Below, in pieces: positions 17,661 through 25,939 of a stretch of 46,042 bases of DNA (within the stretch, counting starts at the first letter, position 1; every line of letters begins with the position of its first letter). A model generated the notes under the pieces. The model worked only from the letters and a program-made list of their open reading frames with translations. It searched no databases and was not told where the DNA came from. This DNA comes from Gemmatimonadota bacterium (lineage in GTDB: Bacteria > Gemmatimonadota > Gemmatimonadetes > Longimicrobiales > Gaopeijiaceae): assembly GCA_015664885.1 (NCBI GenBank), contig DQPL01000090.1, positions 1 to 46,042 on the forward strand, read 5' to 3'. Both the position numbers and the translations under genes were made by a program.

Positions 17661-19079
17661 ATGGAACAGCAGGAGAGAGGGAATTGGAGTTCGAACATGG
17701 GCTTCGTGCTCGCGGCCACGGGCTCGGCCATCGGGCTCGGCAACCTGTGGAAGTTCCCGTTCATCACCTGGGAGAACAACGGCGGCGCGTTTGTGCTGGT
17801 GTACCTGATGTGCATCGCCGCGGTCGGACTCCCCATCATGATGGCGGAGCTACTCATCGGTCGCTCCACACAGAAGAGCGCGGTCGGCGCGCTCAAAGAA
17901 GCGGTCGGTCCGGCCTGGGGCCTCGTTGGCCTCTGGGGCGTGATGTGCGGTTTCACGCTGCTCAGCTATTACACGGTCATCGCGGGCTGGTCGCTTTTCT
18001 ACTTCGCGAAGACCGTGACGTGGTCCCTGAGCGGTTTTCCCGCCGGGCTCGCTACCGGTGACCTATTCGGGGAACAGGCCGGCAACGGCAGCCTGCAGCT
18101 GATGCTCTCTTTCGGCTTCAGCATTGCGACCGTCGGGGTCGTCTACTTCGGCGTGCAGAAGGGCATCGAACGGATCGCGCGGCTCTTCCTCCCGGTTCTG
18201 TTCGTCATCCTTGTCCTGATGCTCATCAGCGCACTCGGCATGAGCGGATCGAGAGAAGCGCTCGGCTTCATCTTTCGGCCGAACTTCGCCGAGCTCGAGC
18301 CCACCTCCTTGCTGGAGGCGCTGGGCCATTCGTTCTTCACGCTGTCGCTCGGCATGGGCGCGATGATCACGTACGGCTCGTACATCTCACGCGGACAATC
18401 GATTGTAAAAGCGTCCGCCATCATTGTTGTGCTCGATACTCTGATCGCTCTGATCGCGACAGTCATCATGTTCTCCGTGATCTTCAGCGTGGCCGGCATG
18501 GCAGATGACGTCAGCGACACTGGGACGGTGGGAATGCTGTTCATCTCGCTGCCGGCGCTGTTCTACTCCGAGGTGCCCTTCGGAAGAATTCTCGGCCCAC
18601 TCTTCTATGTGCTCGTAGCTCTGGCAGCGCTCACCTCGACCATGTCTCTGCTCGAGGTCGTGGCGAGCTACATCATCGACGAGCACGGAGTGGGACGTCG
18701 CAAAGCGACGCTCATGTGTGGGGGCGTGGTCTTCGTCTTCACGGTCCTCGCGGCCGTTTCCTTCGGCGCGGTTCCGTTCATCACCAACCTCGAGGTGGGA
18801 GGAGCGTTGGGCGACCTGCTCTTCGGGGGCAAGGTGGGCTGGTTCTCGATGGCCGATCACTTCGTATCCAACTGGATGCTGCCTACGGGCGGCCTCGCGG
18901 TCACGCTTGCCGCCGGTTGGTTCATGACGCGCCAGGCCACCGAGAGCGAGTTAATGGACGGCACCGAGCCGGGGTGGTTCCGCTACGGCGTGTGGCGATT
19001 CTTCATCCGATTCGTGGCTCCGGTCGCGGTGGCCGCCATCATTGTCGCAGTGATCTTCTTCGGCGTGGACTTCAGCTGA
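17661..19079 (+). CDS. Neurotransmitter:sodium symporter family transporter (NSS/SNF)
   Basis: A 472-residue LeuT-fold transporter. The first helix has the family's sodium and substrate signature GSAIGLGNLWKFPFITWENN, with the GAFVLVYL helix after it. About twelve membrane helices follow, ending VAAIIVAVIFFGVDFS, plus the typical helix-6 region SFFTLSLGMGAMITYGSYIS. Bacterial members mostly import amino acids with sodium. The start ATG at 17661 follows a 146-base intergenic region shared with the divergent importer operon, where both promoters must lie. No ribosome-binding site is obvious before the ATG. A strong terminator hairpin lies 35 bases after the stop, so it is probably monocistronic. 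Confidence 0.92.
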   Translation: MEQQERGNWSSNMGFVLAATGSAIGLGNLWKFPFITWENNGGAFVLVYLMCIAAVGLPIMMAELLIGRSTQKSAVGALKEAVGPAWGLVGLWGVMCGFTLLSYYTVIAGWSLFYFAKTVTWSLSGFPAGLATGDLFGEQAGNGSLQLMLSFGFSIATVGVVYFGVQKGIERIARLFLPVLFVILVLMLISALGMSGSREALGFIFRPNFAELEPTSLLEALGHSFFTLSLGMGAMITYGSYISRGQSIVKASAIIVVLDTLIALIATVIMFSVIFSVAGMADDVSDTGTVGMLFISLPALFYSEVPFGRILGPLFYVLVALAALTSTMSLLEVVASYIIDEHGVGRRKATLMCGGVVFVFTVLAAVSFGAVPFITNLEVGGALGDLLFGGKVGWFSMADHFVSNWMLPTGGLAVTLAAGWFMTRQATESELMDGTEPGWFRYGVWRFFIRFVAPVAVAAIIVAVIFFGVDFS

Positions 19080-19113
19080 GGCGTCACTAGAGGCGCACGA
19101 CACCAGGCAGATC

Positions 19114-19148
19114 GGGGCGGGCAGACTTGGTTCTGGCCGCCCCTTTTT
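19114..19148 (+). terminator. Rho-independent terminator after the NSS transporter
   Basis: A 12-base-pair stem with one mismatch (GGGGCGGGCAGA paired with TCTGGCCGCCCC), a six-base loop and then TTTTT. It is the best intrinsic terminator in the window. Confidence 0.85.
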
Positions 19149-19171
19149 CGTCTCCAGCCGATTTCTTCATC

Positions 19172-19232
19172 GAACGTGAATCTTTTCTGAGTTCGCCCGC
19201 GTAGGAGTCGCCATCATCGTTTAGTCACGTTC
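19172..19232. promoter_or_regulatory. Inverted half-sites GAACGTGA / TCACGTTC ahead of padR
   Basis: GAACGTGA at 19172-19179 is the exact reverse complement of TCACGTTC at 19225-19232. The second copy runs into another small palindrome, GTTCTATGAAC (19229-19239), 14 bases before the TTG start. PadR proteins commonly repress their own genes through dyad sites, so this pair may be the operator. The 45-base spacing is longer than a single dimer usually spans. Confidence 0.35.
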
Positions 19233-19252
19233 TATGAACAAATGGAGAGTCC

Positions 19253-19588
19253 TTGTCCCGGAACGAGTTTCTCGGTGAGTTCGAGCAGATCGTCCTTCTC
19301 ACGGTCGCGCGTCTGCGCAGCGATGCCTACGGCATGGCGATCCGGCAGGAAATCGAAGCTCACATCGGCCGAGGCATCGCCATCGGGTCGGTGTACGCAG
19401 CGCTCGACCGCATGGAGCGAAAAGGCCTGCTGAGCTCGGACGTCGGCGATCCGACACCTGTTCGGGGCGGCCGGGCCAAGCGCTTCTACGAGCTACAGGC
19501 GCGAGGGGCGGAAGCCCTGAGGCGCTCGCGCGAGGTGCTGTCGGGCCTCTGGGACGGCCTCACGATCGATCCGGAGTCGTTCGCGTGA
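19253..19588 (+). CDS. PadR-family transcriptional regulator
   Basis: A 111-residue winged-helix regulator. The start is a TTG at 19253, preceded by GGAG at a suitable distance; no ATG is in frame nearby. It begins FLGEFEQIVLLTVARL and continues YGMAIRQEIE, then GSVYAALDRMERKGLL for the recognition helix, and the wing RGGRAKRFYELQARGAEALRR. These are standard PadR landmarks with the short C-terminal dimerisation helix. In related bacteria this subtype sits directly before an FtsX/MacB-like permease gene that it represses. Here the expected partner is missing and is replaced by a hipA remnant. Possible operator half-sites lie just upstream. Confidence 0.88.
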   Translation: MSRNEFLGEFEQIVLLTVARLRSDAYGMAIRQEIEAHIGRGIAIGSVYAALDRMERKGLLSSDVGDPTPVRGGRAKRFYELQARGAEALRRSREVLSGLWDGLTIDPESFA

Positions 19589-19608
19589 CCGGAGAGCCCC
19601 GCTCGCCG
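19585..19608 (+). other. Possible first codons of a lost PadR-linked permease
   Basis: A GTG overlaps the padR stop codon (GTGA) and opens MTGEPRSPA. PadR-linked permeases often start in this way, with a TG[ET]PR-P pattern and a translationally coupled overlap. The frame then stops resembling a permease, and hipA similarity begins in another frame. This is a short match and only suggestive. Confidence 0.25.
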
Positions 19609-20171
19609 GCATCGAAATCGAGCCGACACACCTCGTGGAAGAGCGCGGCTTTGGCCACTTCATGGCCCGCCGCTTCGATCGGCCGCCCGGTGGCAAGCTA
19701 CATATGCATAGCCTTGGGGGCATCCAGCACGTCGACTTCAACGACCAGTTCAACTTCTCGTACGAGGACTACTTCCGCGCGCTCCGTCTGGGACAGCCTG
19801 CCGTCGACGAGGCATATCGGCGAATGGTTTTCACGTTCTCGACGCTCAACCGAGACGACCACGTCAAGAACTTCTCGTTTCTCATGGATCGTGACGGCCG
19901 TTGGCGACTCGCCCCCGCTTATGACGTCGCCTACGCCGCGCACAGCCCATGGACGTGACAGCACCAGATGTCGGCCAACGGCAAGCACATACATTTCACG
20001 CGGAACGATCTGTTCGACGTAGGCGCCCGTTTCGACGTGCCCCATGGCGGGCGCGAGATCATCGAGCAAGTGTTGGACTCCCTGGCCCTTTGGCGGCCGA
20101 CGGCCCTGGACGCGGGTCTCGGCCGCCAATGGACGAAGGCGCTGGAAGACGAGTTCTTACGCTTCGGCTAG
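19596..20171 (+). pseudogene. hipA: hipA toxin kinase remnant, 5'-truncated with in-frame TGA
   Basis: One frame encodes the C-terminal half of a HipA-type Ser/Thr kinase: LAGIEIEPTHLVEERGFGHF, then ARRFDRPPGGKLHMHSLGG, then RRMVFTFSTLNRDDHVKNFSF with the catalytic-loop RDDHVKN, and LAPAYDVAYA. At 19956-19958 a TGA interrupts the frame, and the same frame continues at once with QHQMSANGKHIHFTRNDL through to a stop at 20171. Since homologues read WTxxHQMS-NGK there, one base change created the stop. The N-terminal 150 or more residues and any HipB antitoxin gene are absent. The coding trace begins right at the padR stop. A non-functional remnant is the best reading. Confidence 0.75.
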
Positions 20172-20174
20172 GAC

Positions 20175-21467
20175 TCAGTTCACCGACGCCGGCAACCTGC
20201 GAACCACGACCGTGGGCACGTCGAAGTCATCCATCTCGATGTAGGCAGTCAGTCCGTCAGGGCCGAACGACGAGGGCATCTCCATCTCGCCCGTCGGATA
20301 GCTGCCGACGTACTGCCCTGCGGCATTGAGCACGTCGATCGGTCCGTCGCTCACGGGCTGCTCGCCCCTCCGCTGCACCCAGATCCGGCCGCCCCAGCTC
20401 GTCTGCAAAGCACGGATGACGGGAACCTCCGGAAAGAACTGCATCTGCTCGACCTGCCCGCGCATCATCTCCTTGATCGCGTCCTGGCTGATTGCTTGAG
20501 CTGCGCCACCCCCGGGCCCGATCATTCGCACCTGCATCTGCGGCCCCTCGCCAGCGGCTAGTTCTTCGAGACGGCGATCCTTCTCGGCCTTTTCGATACG
20601 GTCGGTGACAGGGAGCGCTTGGAACGGTCGGCGAAGGATCTTCGACACACCACCGTCGCGTCCAGCGATCTTAACGTTGTAAGCAGATGAGTCCGAGAAC
20701 GCGACCCCTCCGCTGGGCAACGCGCCGACGAGAAGCCGGGGTTCGAACGTCCTTGGTCCCGCCATCGACATCTGGAAGCGCATGCCCCCACCCTCGATCG
20801 TCTGAGGCCGCTCGCTACGGGGTGGCAACCAACCTTCAGCGATGGTCTCGGTCTCGATGTCCTCGCCCGTGAGGCTGATGCGCTCGATGGGACGCGTCTC
20901 AAGGGGCTCCGGAACAACCGCCTCGGGACCGGCTTCCATGGTCATCAACCGCCCAGCGCCCCCCGAAATGATCGCCAGGCCCGAGGGGTCCGAAGCCATC
21001 TCCCCGAACTGGATCATTCCGCCGCCACCCATGCGCACCATACGCTCGAATTCGCCGTCGGCCCCAAAGAGCTGATAGGACCGGTGACCGACATCCATGA
21101 CTACCGAGGTCCCGTCTCGCATGACGGTGAAGCCCAACGCCATGCGAAGCTCTCCGGGGCCCTCGCCGGGGCTGCCGAACTCGCGCACGAAGTTTCCGTC
21201 CGAATCGACGACCACGATGCGCGAGGCCTGACGGTCGAAAATGTACAGGTTGCCGCTCTCGTCGAAGCCCGTGGCGGCGATGTCACCAAACGTCTCCCAG
21301 ACATCTCCGTCGAACGAGCCGACGCGATACACCTCCTCATAGTCGGAGCTCAGCGCACGGTCCGCACCGGGCAACTCGACGACCTCCTGGGCCGCTACAG
21401 CGTTCATCGCAAAGATGAGGGCAAAAACGCCCCCGCCCATGCGCGTTACTACGGCAATGTGCCTCAC
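20175..21467 (-). CDS. Secreted six-bladed beta-propeller protein
   Basis: About 430 residues from a GTG at 21467, chosen because it starts the signal peptide (VRHIAVVTRMGGGVFALIFA, then a VAAQE cleavage site). Propeller blades are evident from repeats such as GFDESGNLYIFDRQASRIVV, VVDSDGNFVREFGSPGEGPG and later GGRIWVQRRGE, the closing-blade signature shared with the broken propeller gene at 8.3 kb. The middle is rich in Gly, Met and Gln. Such proteins are exported and poorly characterised. It is convergent with the hipA remnant (3 bases between stops) and divergent from the aconitase gene. Confidence 0.8.
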   Translation of the reverse strand: MRHIAVVTRMGGGVFALIFAMNAVAAQEVVELPGADRALSSDYEEVYRVGSFDGDVWETFGDIAATGFDESGNLYIFDRQASRIVVVDSDGNFVREFGSPGEGPGELRMALGFTVMRDGTSVVMDVGHRSYQLFGADGEFERMVRMGGGGMIQFGEMASDPSGLAIISGGAGRLMTMEAGPEAVVPEPLETRPIERISLTGEDIETETIAEGWLPPRSERPQTIEGGGMRFQMSMAGPRTFEPRLLVGALPSGGVAFSDSSAYNVKIAGRDGGVSKILRRPFQALPVTDRIEKAEKDRRLEELAAGEGPQMQVRMIGPGGGAAQAISQDAIKEMMRGQVEQMQFFPEVPVIRALQTSWGGRIWVQRRGEQPVSDGPIDVLNAAGQYVGSYPTGEMEMPSSFGPDGLTAYIEMDDFDVPTVVVRRLPASVN

Positions 21468-21622
21468 AACCTCAGCCTCCCTTCGTGGTCGATACTGCAT
21501 CTCCGACAGGTGTAGATGACGGACCCCCTGAGCAGGGTTGCCCCGGGGTTGCCTCGCGGTCGGAGCGCGACACCTTTGGGGTCCCCAGAGTGTAGCACGG
21601 GGCCCACCTCAACCCTCGGCGA

Positions 21623-23716
21623 ATGATCAAAGACCTGCTGGATCGACCGATCGAGAAGCTCCCGACGACACTGAAGTTCGACGGTCGCATCCTGTACCTG
21701 CTCGACGACGCGGAGCTCATGAGGGCCCAGCTCTACGACGGCACCGATGTCGAACTCACTCATGCGCTCGAGCAGCGTCTTCGAGACCAGATTTCCACCG
21801 ACGAAATCACGCCGGCCTACATCTGCTTCTTCTATGACGAGACCCTGGGGGACTTTCCTTACCTGGGCCTCCGTACGACGAACCAGACCACGGGTGAGAC
21901 CGAATACCCCGTCCGGCGGAATGCCGTGCGCGACGGCGGCTTCGTTTGCTCCGTGGCCGGGAAGCGGCGCGGCAAGGGCAGTAGTCGAGAGGCGAGTCCG
22001 TACGCCGAACTGCACGCGGGCATAAAGGTCGTAGTCGCGGAGAGCATCGAGCGGATCTACAACGAGAACTGCCAGAACCTCGGCGTCCTGACCACGAGCG
22101 ACTTCGGCATCATCGAGCGAATCAAGGCAGGTGAGCAGATCCAGCTCGCGGAGTTCACCGCGGGAAAGGACGAGATCACTCGGCAGATCATCGAGTACGG
22201 CGGACTCTTCGAGTTCAACGTGGCGCGACTGCAGAGCAAGGTGACGATCCCGATCACGGTCGCGCTCGAGGAGGGCGCCGCAAGCGGGCGCCCGATGACC
22301 ATTGCCGAGAAGATCTTCGCCAAGCACCTGGTTACCGACGCGAGCAAGGGAATGTGCGGTGTCCCGTGGGTGCAGGCGGGCGACGCGAGTTTCTTCCGCA
22401 CCGACATCCGCTTCAGCCACGAATACGTCACCCCCATGGCCTCGATCTTTTTCGAGGAAAAGGTCGGGAAGGACGCCAAGATCGTGGACCCCGACACGGT
22501 CCTGTTCTTCCGCGACCACCTGACGTTCCTGTCCAAGGTGATGAGCCAGGAGCGCATCGAGGAAGGATTGCTCGACGCCGCCAACGAGCTGGAGGTCAAG
22601 CAGCGCGACTTCAGCCTCAAGCAGGGCGTGAAGCTGTACGGCGAACAGATGGGACAGCGCTTGGGCTCCCAGGCGATTTGCCACTCGAAGATCCTGGAGA
22701 AGTACGCCGAGCCGGGCATGCTCATCATCGGCACCGACTCACACACGCCTCATGCGGGCGCGATCGGGGCGGTCGCCTTCGGCGTTGGCACCACCGCGAT
22801 CTTCAACTCATGGATCACAAAGGACGTGCGCGTGAGCGTGCCGCCGTCCTTCAAGGTCGTGATCTCGGGCGAGCCGGCAGCCAACGTGACCGCAAAGGAC
22901 TACATGCTCGAGATCCTGCGGCACCCCTACATCCGGGACGGCGAAGCGATCGGGCAAATCATCGAGTACACCGGACCAGCGATCGAGGCGCTGAGCGTCG
23001 ACGAACGCGCGACGATGACCAACATGGCCGCGGAGGTCGGTGCCTTCACAGGCATCATCGCCGCCGACGACAAGTCAGTACAGTTCTTGGTGAACGAGCG
23101 AGGTATGGACCCCGTTCGCGCGCACGCACTCACGGAAGGCATGCAGAGCGACGCTGGAGCCGATTACGTGAAGGTGATCGAGATCGACGCCTCTACGATC
23201 CGCCCCATGGCGGCGCTGCCGAATGATCCGGGGAACGGCGTAAACATCGAAGAGCTCGGCAAAGAGCCAATCCGCATCGATATCGCATACGCGGGTTCAT
23301 GTACGGCGGGAAAGAAAGAAGACATGGACATGTACGCCACGGTCTTCGCTGAGGCGGACGCGCAGGGGCTCACTGTGCACCCCGACGTGAAAGTCTTCAT
23401 CCAGTGCGGCTCGACCGACGTGCGGGAATACTGCCGGGAAAAGGGCTACCTGGATCTGTTCGAGCGCATGGGCGCCGAGTTCATCGAGCCGGGGTGCGGA
23501 GCCTGCATTGCGGCCGGACCGGGCGTGACCACCTCACCCGATGAGGTCTCGATGTCGTCGCAGAATCGAAACTTCCCGGGCCGCTCAGGCCCCGGACAGC
23601 TTTATCTGGGCTCGCCGTACTCGGTGGCCGCCAGTGCGGTGGCTGGGTACGTCACAAGCTGGTCGCCCAACCAGCGGTTCGAGCCCGTGAGCCCGAAGAA
23701 GCTGGAGACCGTCTAG
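21623..23716 (+). CDS. Aconitase/3-isopropylmalate dehydratase superfamily enzyme, N-terminal swivel domain
   Basis: A 697-residue enzyme that combines both parts of the superfamily in reversed order. Residues about 80-210 are the swivel (LeuD-like) domain, with GKGSSREASPYAELHAGI and VVAESIERIYNENCQNLG. The LeuC-like catalytic part follows, from about 222 (MTIAEKIFAKHL), with GTDSHTPHAGAIGAVAFGVG and the 4Fe-4S cysteines Cys560 (GSCTAGK) plus Cys625 and Cys628 (GCGAC). All three cluster ligands are present, so it should be active. AcnB also has its swivel before the catalytic domains, but this protein lacks the AcnB HEAT-like N-terminus. Aconitase is the likely activity because no leu genes are nearby, but an isopropylmalate- or homoaconitate-type substrate is possible. 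Preceded by a divergent propeller gene. Confidence 0.88.
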   Translation: MIKDLLDRPIEKLPTTLKFDGRILYLLDDAELMRAQLYDGTDVELTHALEQRLRDQISTDEITPAYICFFYDETLGDFPYLGLRTTNQTTGETEYPVRRNAVRDGGFVCSVAGKRRGKGSSREASPYAELHAGIKVVVAESIERIYNENCQNLGVLTTSDFGIIERIKAGEQIQLAEFTAGKDEITRQIIEYGGLFEFNVARLQSKVTIPITVALEEGAASGRPMTIAEKIFAKHLVTDASKGMCGVPWVQAGDASFFRTDIRFSHEYVTPMASIFFEEKVGKDAKIVDPDTVLFFRDHLTFLSKVMSQERIEEGLLDAANELEVKQRDFSLKQGVKLYGEQMGQRLGSQAICHSKILEKYAEPGMLIIGTDSHTPHAGAIGAVAFGVGTTAIFNSWITKDVRVSVPPSFKVVISGEPAANVTAKDYMLEILRHPYIRDGEAIGQIIEYTGPAIEALSVDERATMTNMAAEVGAFTGIIAADDKSVQFLVNERGMDPVRAHALTEGMQSDAGADYVKVIEIDASTIRPMAALPNDPGNGVNIEELGKEPIRIDIAYAGSCTAGKKEDMDMYATVFAEADAQGLTVHPDVKVFIQCGSTDVREYCREKGYLDLFERMGAEFIEPGCGACIAAGPGVTTSPDEVSMSSQNRNFPGRSGPGQLYLGSPYSVAASAVAGYVTSWSPNQRFEPVSPKKLETV

Positions 23717-23742
23717 CGCCGGCTGCCCGGCCAGGACGGGGG

Positions 23743-23760
23743 CCCACCCTTACGGGTGGG
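23743..23760 (+). terminator. Hairpin after the aconitase gene
   Basis: CCCACCC and GGGTGGG form a perfect seven-pair stem around TTAC, 27 bases past the stop. No T-run follows, so it may be only a weak or bidirectional terminator. Confidence 0.45.
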
Positions 23761-23773
23761 GCACCTCATCCGG

Positions 23774-23803
23774 CCATTCGGGATCCGGCCGTTCGGGCGC
23801 CGG
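23774..23803. repeat. Two 15-base near-identical tandem units
   Basis: ATCCGGCCATTCGGG is followed directly by ATCCGGCCGTTCGGG, then by a partial, diverged unit. It lies between the aconitase hairpin and the broken MFS gene. It is small and could be chance in GC-rich spacer DNA. Confidence 0.4.
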
Positions 23804-23816
23804 ATCGGGCGAATCC

Positions 23817-24538
23817 TCATTCGACTGTCCTCCGCATACCGTGCCGGGCGTACAGTCCGACAGAGGTTGCGGCGACTGCAAGGGTGCCACAACGAGCGGC
23901 GCCGAAGTCTACGCTCAGCTTGGCTCGGACCTGCGGCTCCTTGACGAAGAGGAAGATCGGGACCGCAAGAATCGCGAACACCAAAGCGGTTACGCGGAAA
24001 GCGCCGACTTCCCCGATCGTGTCGACCAGAAACAACGCGATCAGGACCGCGATGAACGAGCCGAGGTAGCCGACACCGATGCCGAAACCTCCGACCACGC
24101 CCCTCGTGCGCTTGGTGCTCACGGCCGGCAGCGTAGCGTCGTAAACGATCAGACTCGCCTGAAAGAAGTAGTTGGCGACGACGAAGACTGCGAGCGTGCC
24201 CCACAGTCCTCCCAGGCCCAGAGCGGCCGTGCATAGCACGCACGCGACCGTACACACCATGAGGAACGGGAGTCGTCGCCCCGCCTGGTCAGAGAGCGCA
24301 CCGAGGATGGGCGCGCTGATGAGGACGAGGGCCATCGTCAGGCTGTTGGCGTAGCCCCAGGTCTCTACCCCGCCCCGCCGTTGTCGAGGACCCATAGCGG
24401 GAGAATGAGCGACACGATGCTCATCGAGAAGACCGTGTTCGCCAGGTCGTACAGCGACCAGGACAAAACCGGCCGGGTGAGAACGGTGCTCCAGTAGCCC
24501 CCGCTCGAGGCCTTCTCGCTCGAGGCCGCTGCTTGCAT
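23817..24538 (-). pseudogene. MFS transporter (Atg22/UMF1-like), frameshifted and half-length
   Basis: The ATG at 24538 begins a charged leader and then SWSLYDLANTVFSMSIV, SLILPLWVLDNGGAG and a stop. One base over, the frame continues VETWGYANSLTMALVLISAP, ILGALSDQAGRRLPFLM (the MFS loop 2-3 motif) and further helices to LAVPIFLFVKEPQVRAKL. One extra G in the G-run (plus-strand 24368-24379) joins the two frames exactly. The second half of the transporter (helices 7-12) is missing: after KEPQ the sequence stops resembling MFS and ends at 23817. The start lies 5 bases after the outer-membrane barrel gene. It is non-functional as read. Confidence 0.7.
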
Positions 24539-24543
24539 GGTCA

Positions 24544-25746
24544 TCAGTATAGGTACCCTAGCCCGATGTACAACGGCTTTCCCGCCTCCTCGGAACTGCC
24601 CATGTCGATCGCCACGGTGAAGTTCTCCCCCATGCCGAAGCGGACGCCGCCCCCGAAGCCGCGGTGGAGGTCAGTAAAGAGCTCGTCGAGCCGCACGTTG
24701 CCGTCCCATACCCGACCCTGATCGAAGAACGTCGAAAGCACCACGTGGAAGGGTTTGCCGAAGAGCTGGAAGTCGGCTGCGCGCCAACGCAGTTCCGCGT
24801 TCCAAACGAGCATGCCGCGCCCCACGAACCGGTTCTTGAGGACACCCCTCAGAGTCTTGGCGCCTCCGAGGCCTTCCTGTTGCCGGAACGATGCCTGGAC
24901 CTCGAAGAGGTCGTGAACGGGCGCGCCCGCGCCGACGCCTTGCACCAAATAGCGGTGCGCAAAGACAACGCGCTCGCCGAGCGAGAAATAGCGACGATCC
25001 GTAAACGTCCATCGCGTATAGTCGGCGTCGGCGCCGAAGCTCTCGTCCACACGTTGAATGAGTAGCTCGGTCCACACGCCGCTGCGTGGGCCGGTTTCCC
25101 GGTCCCGCGTGTCCCAAACGAGGCCCGCGCGCACGTAGTTGGACCAGGTCGTCTGCTCCGTCGCGCTCACATCCGCCTGGTATAGTGTCGTTCCGTCGCT
25201 CTCCGGAACCGGCAGCACGGAGGTGCGCACCAAACCCGCGCCGAAGAGCCACCGCAGGGGGGTGTCGGAGACGTTGCGCTGAAGGTTGAACTTCGCGGTG
25301 CGCCTTTCGCGACCGAAGCGGTAGTAGAACGGATCAGGACCCTCGTCGGAGTCGAGCAGGCGGTCATACTGCGTAGCGTTTCCCAAGCCGTAATACGGAG
25401 TCGCGATCTGCTTCTCAGTGCCGAGGTAGGCGTCCAACCGCCACGCGTTCGACAGCACGTGCGGGGCATCGAAAAAGAGCGTGAAGTCGCGCCGCCCCCG
25501 ACTGGTCACGAACACGGTGGGCCTCAGGGACCACACGTAAGGGAGTAGTCCACGCTGTCCGTACTGGTACAGCTCGACCAAGGCACCGTATCCGACGCCC
25601 TCGTCGGAGTCGAAGTTCAGGGCGGGCAAGCCACCGATTTCGAGGCCAGTGGGCTGCTGTTGGGCGCCCCCTCCACCGGGGTTAGCGGCGGCGAGCGATA
25701 CCGCGACGAGGAGGGCGAGCAACCAGCGGCTATAACGGACAATCAT
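24544..25746 (-). CDS. BamA/TamA-like outer-membrane beta-barrel protein
   Basis: A 400-residue outer-membrane protein. The ATG at 25746 (MIVRYSRWLLALLVAVSLAA) begins a signal peptide; the open frame continues 72 codons upstream, but those residues look non-coding. A GGGGAQQQ linker follows the signal. The rest alternates hydrophobic and polar residues as a transmembrane barrel, with surface-antigen features: SNYVRAGLVWDTRDRETGPR, the barrel motif GLGGAKTLRGVLKNRFVGRG (compare the VRGF/LRGY strand of Omp85 barrels) and FFDQGRVW. It ends YIGLGYLY, with the aromatic C-terminus recognised by the Bam machine. There is no room for POTRA domains, so it is the barrel-only type. Confidence 0.85.
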   Translation of the reverse strand: MIVRYSRWLLALLVAVSLAAANPGGGGAQQQPTGLEIGGLPALNFDSDEGVGYGALVELYQYGQRGLLPYVWSLRPTVFVTSRGRRDFTLFFDAPHVLSNAWRLDAYLGTEKQIATPYYGLGNATQYDRLLDSDEGPDPFYYRFGRERRTAKFNLQRNVSDTPLRWLFGAGLVRTSVLPVPESDGTTLYQADVSATEQTTWSNYVRAGLVWDTRDRETGPRSGVWTELLIQRVDESFGADADYTRWTFTDRRYFSLGERVVFAHRYLVQGVGAGAPVHDLFEVQASFRQQEGLGGAKTLRGVLKNRFVGRGMLVWNAELRWRAADFQLFGKPFHVVLSTFFDQGRVWDGNVRLDELFTDLHRGFGGGVRFGMGENFTVAIDMGSSEEAGKPLYIGLGYLY

Positions 25747-25939
25747 GAGGACTCCCTGCGGAAGCGGACTTCGTGCTTGAGACGCAAGTTGTGGGTCGAA
25801 TGCCGCATCCCCGATATGTAATTCGACGTAGTCGGATAGGCACGTCCCTGCTCCGATCACCTTCGGCCCTTTCGTCACTTCTGGCGTTTCGGCATCGTAG
25901 GGCCGGCAAGCCCGACCTACTTCCGATGGAGCGGCCCTG

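Noticed and set aside
21464-22684. 406-codon minus-strand reading frame opposite the aconitase gene
   Set aside because: It is antisense to a well-conserved enzyme; its composition (Leu/Val/His/Arg-rich) is typical of GC-rich shadow frames and it has no recognisable motif.
23774-23803. Tandem GGCCxTTCGGG units as an attachment or recombination site
   Set aside because: Only two full units, no adjacent integrase or tRNA end; likely spacer sequence.
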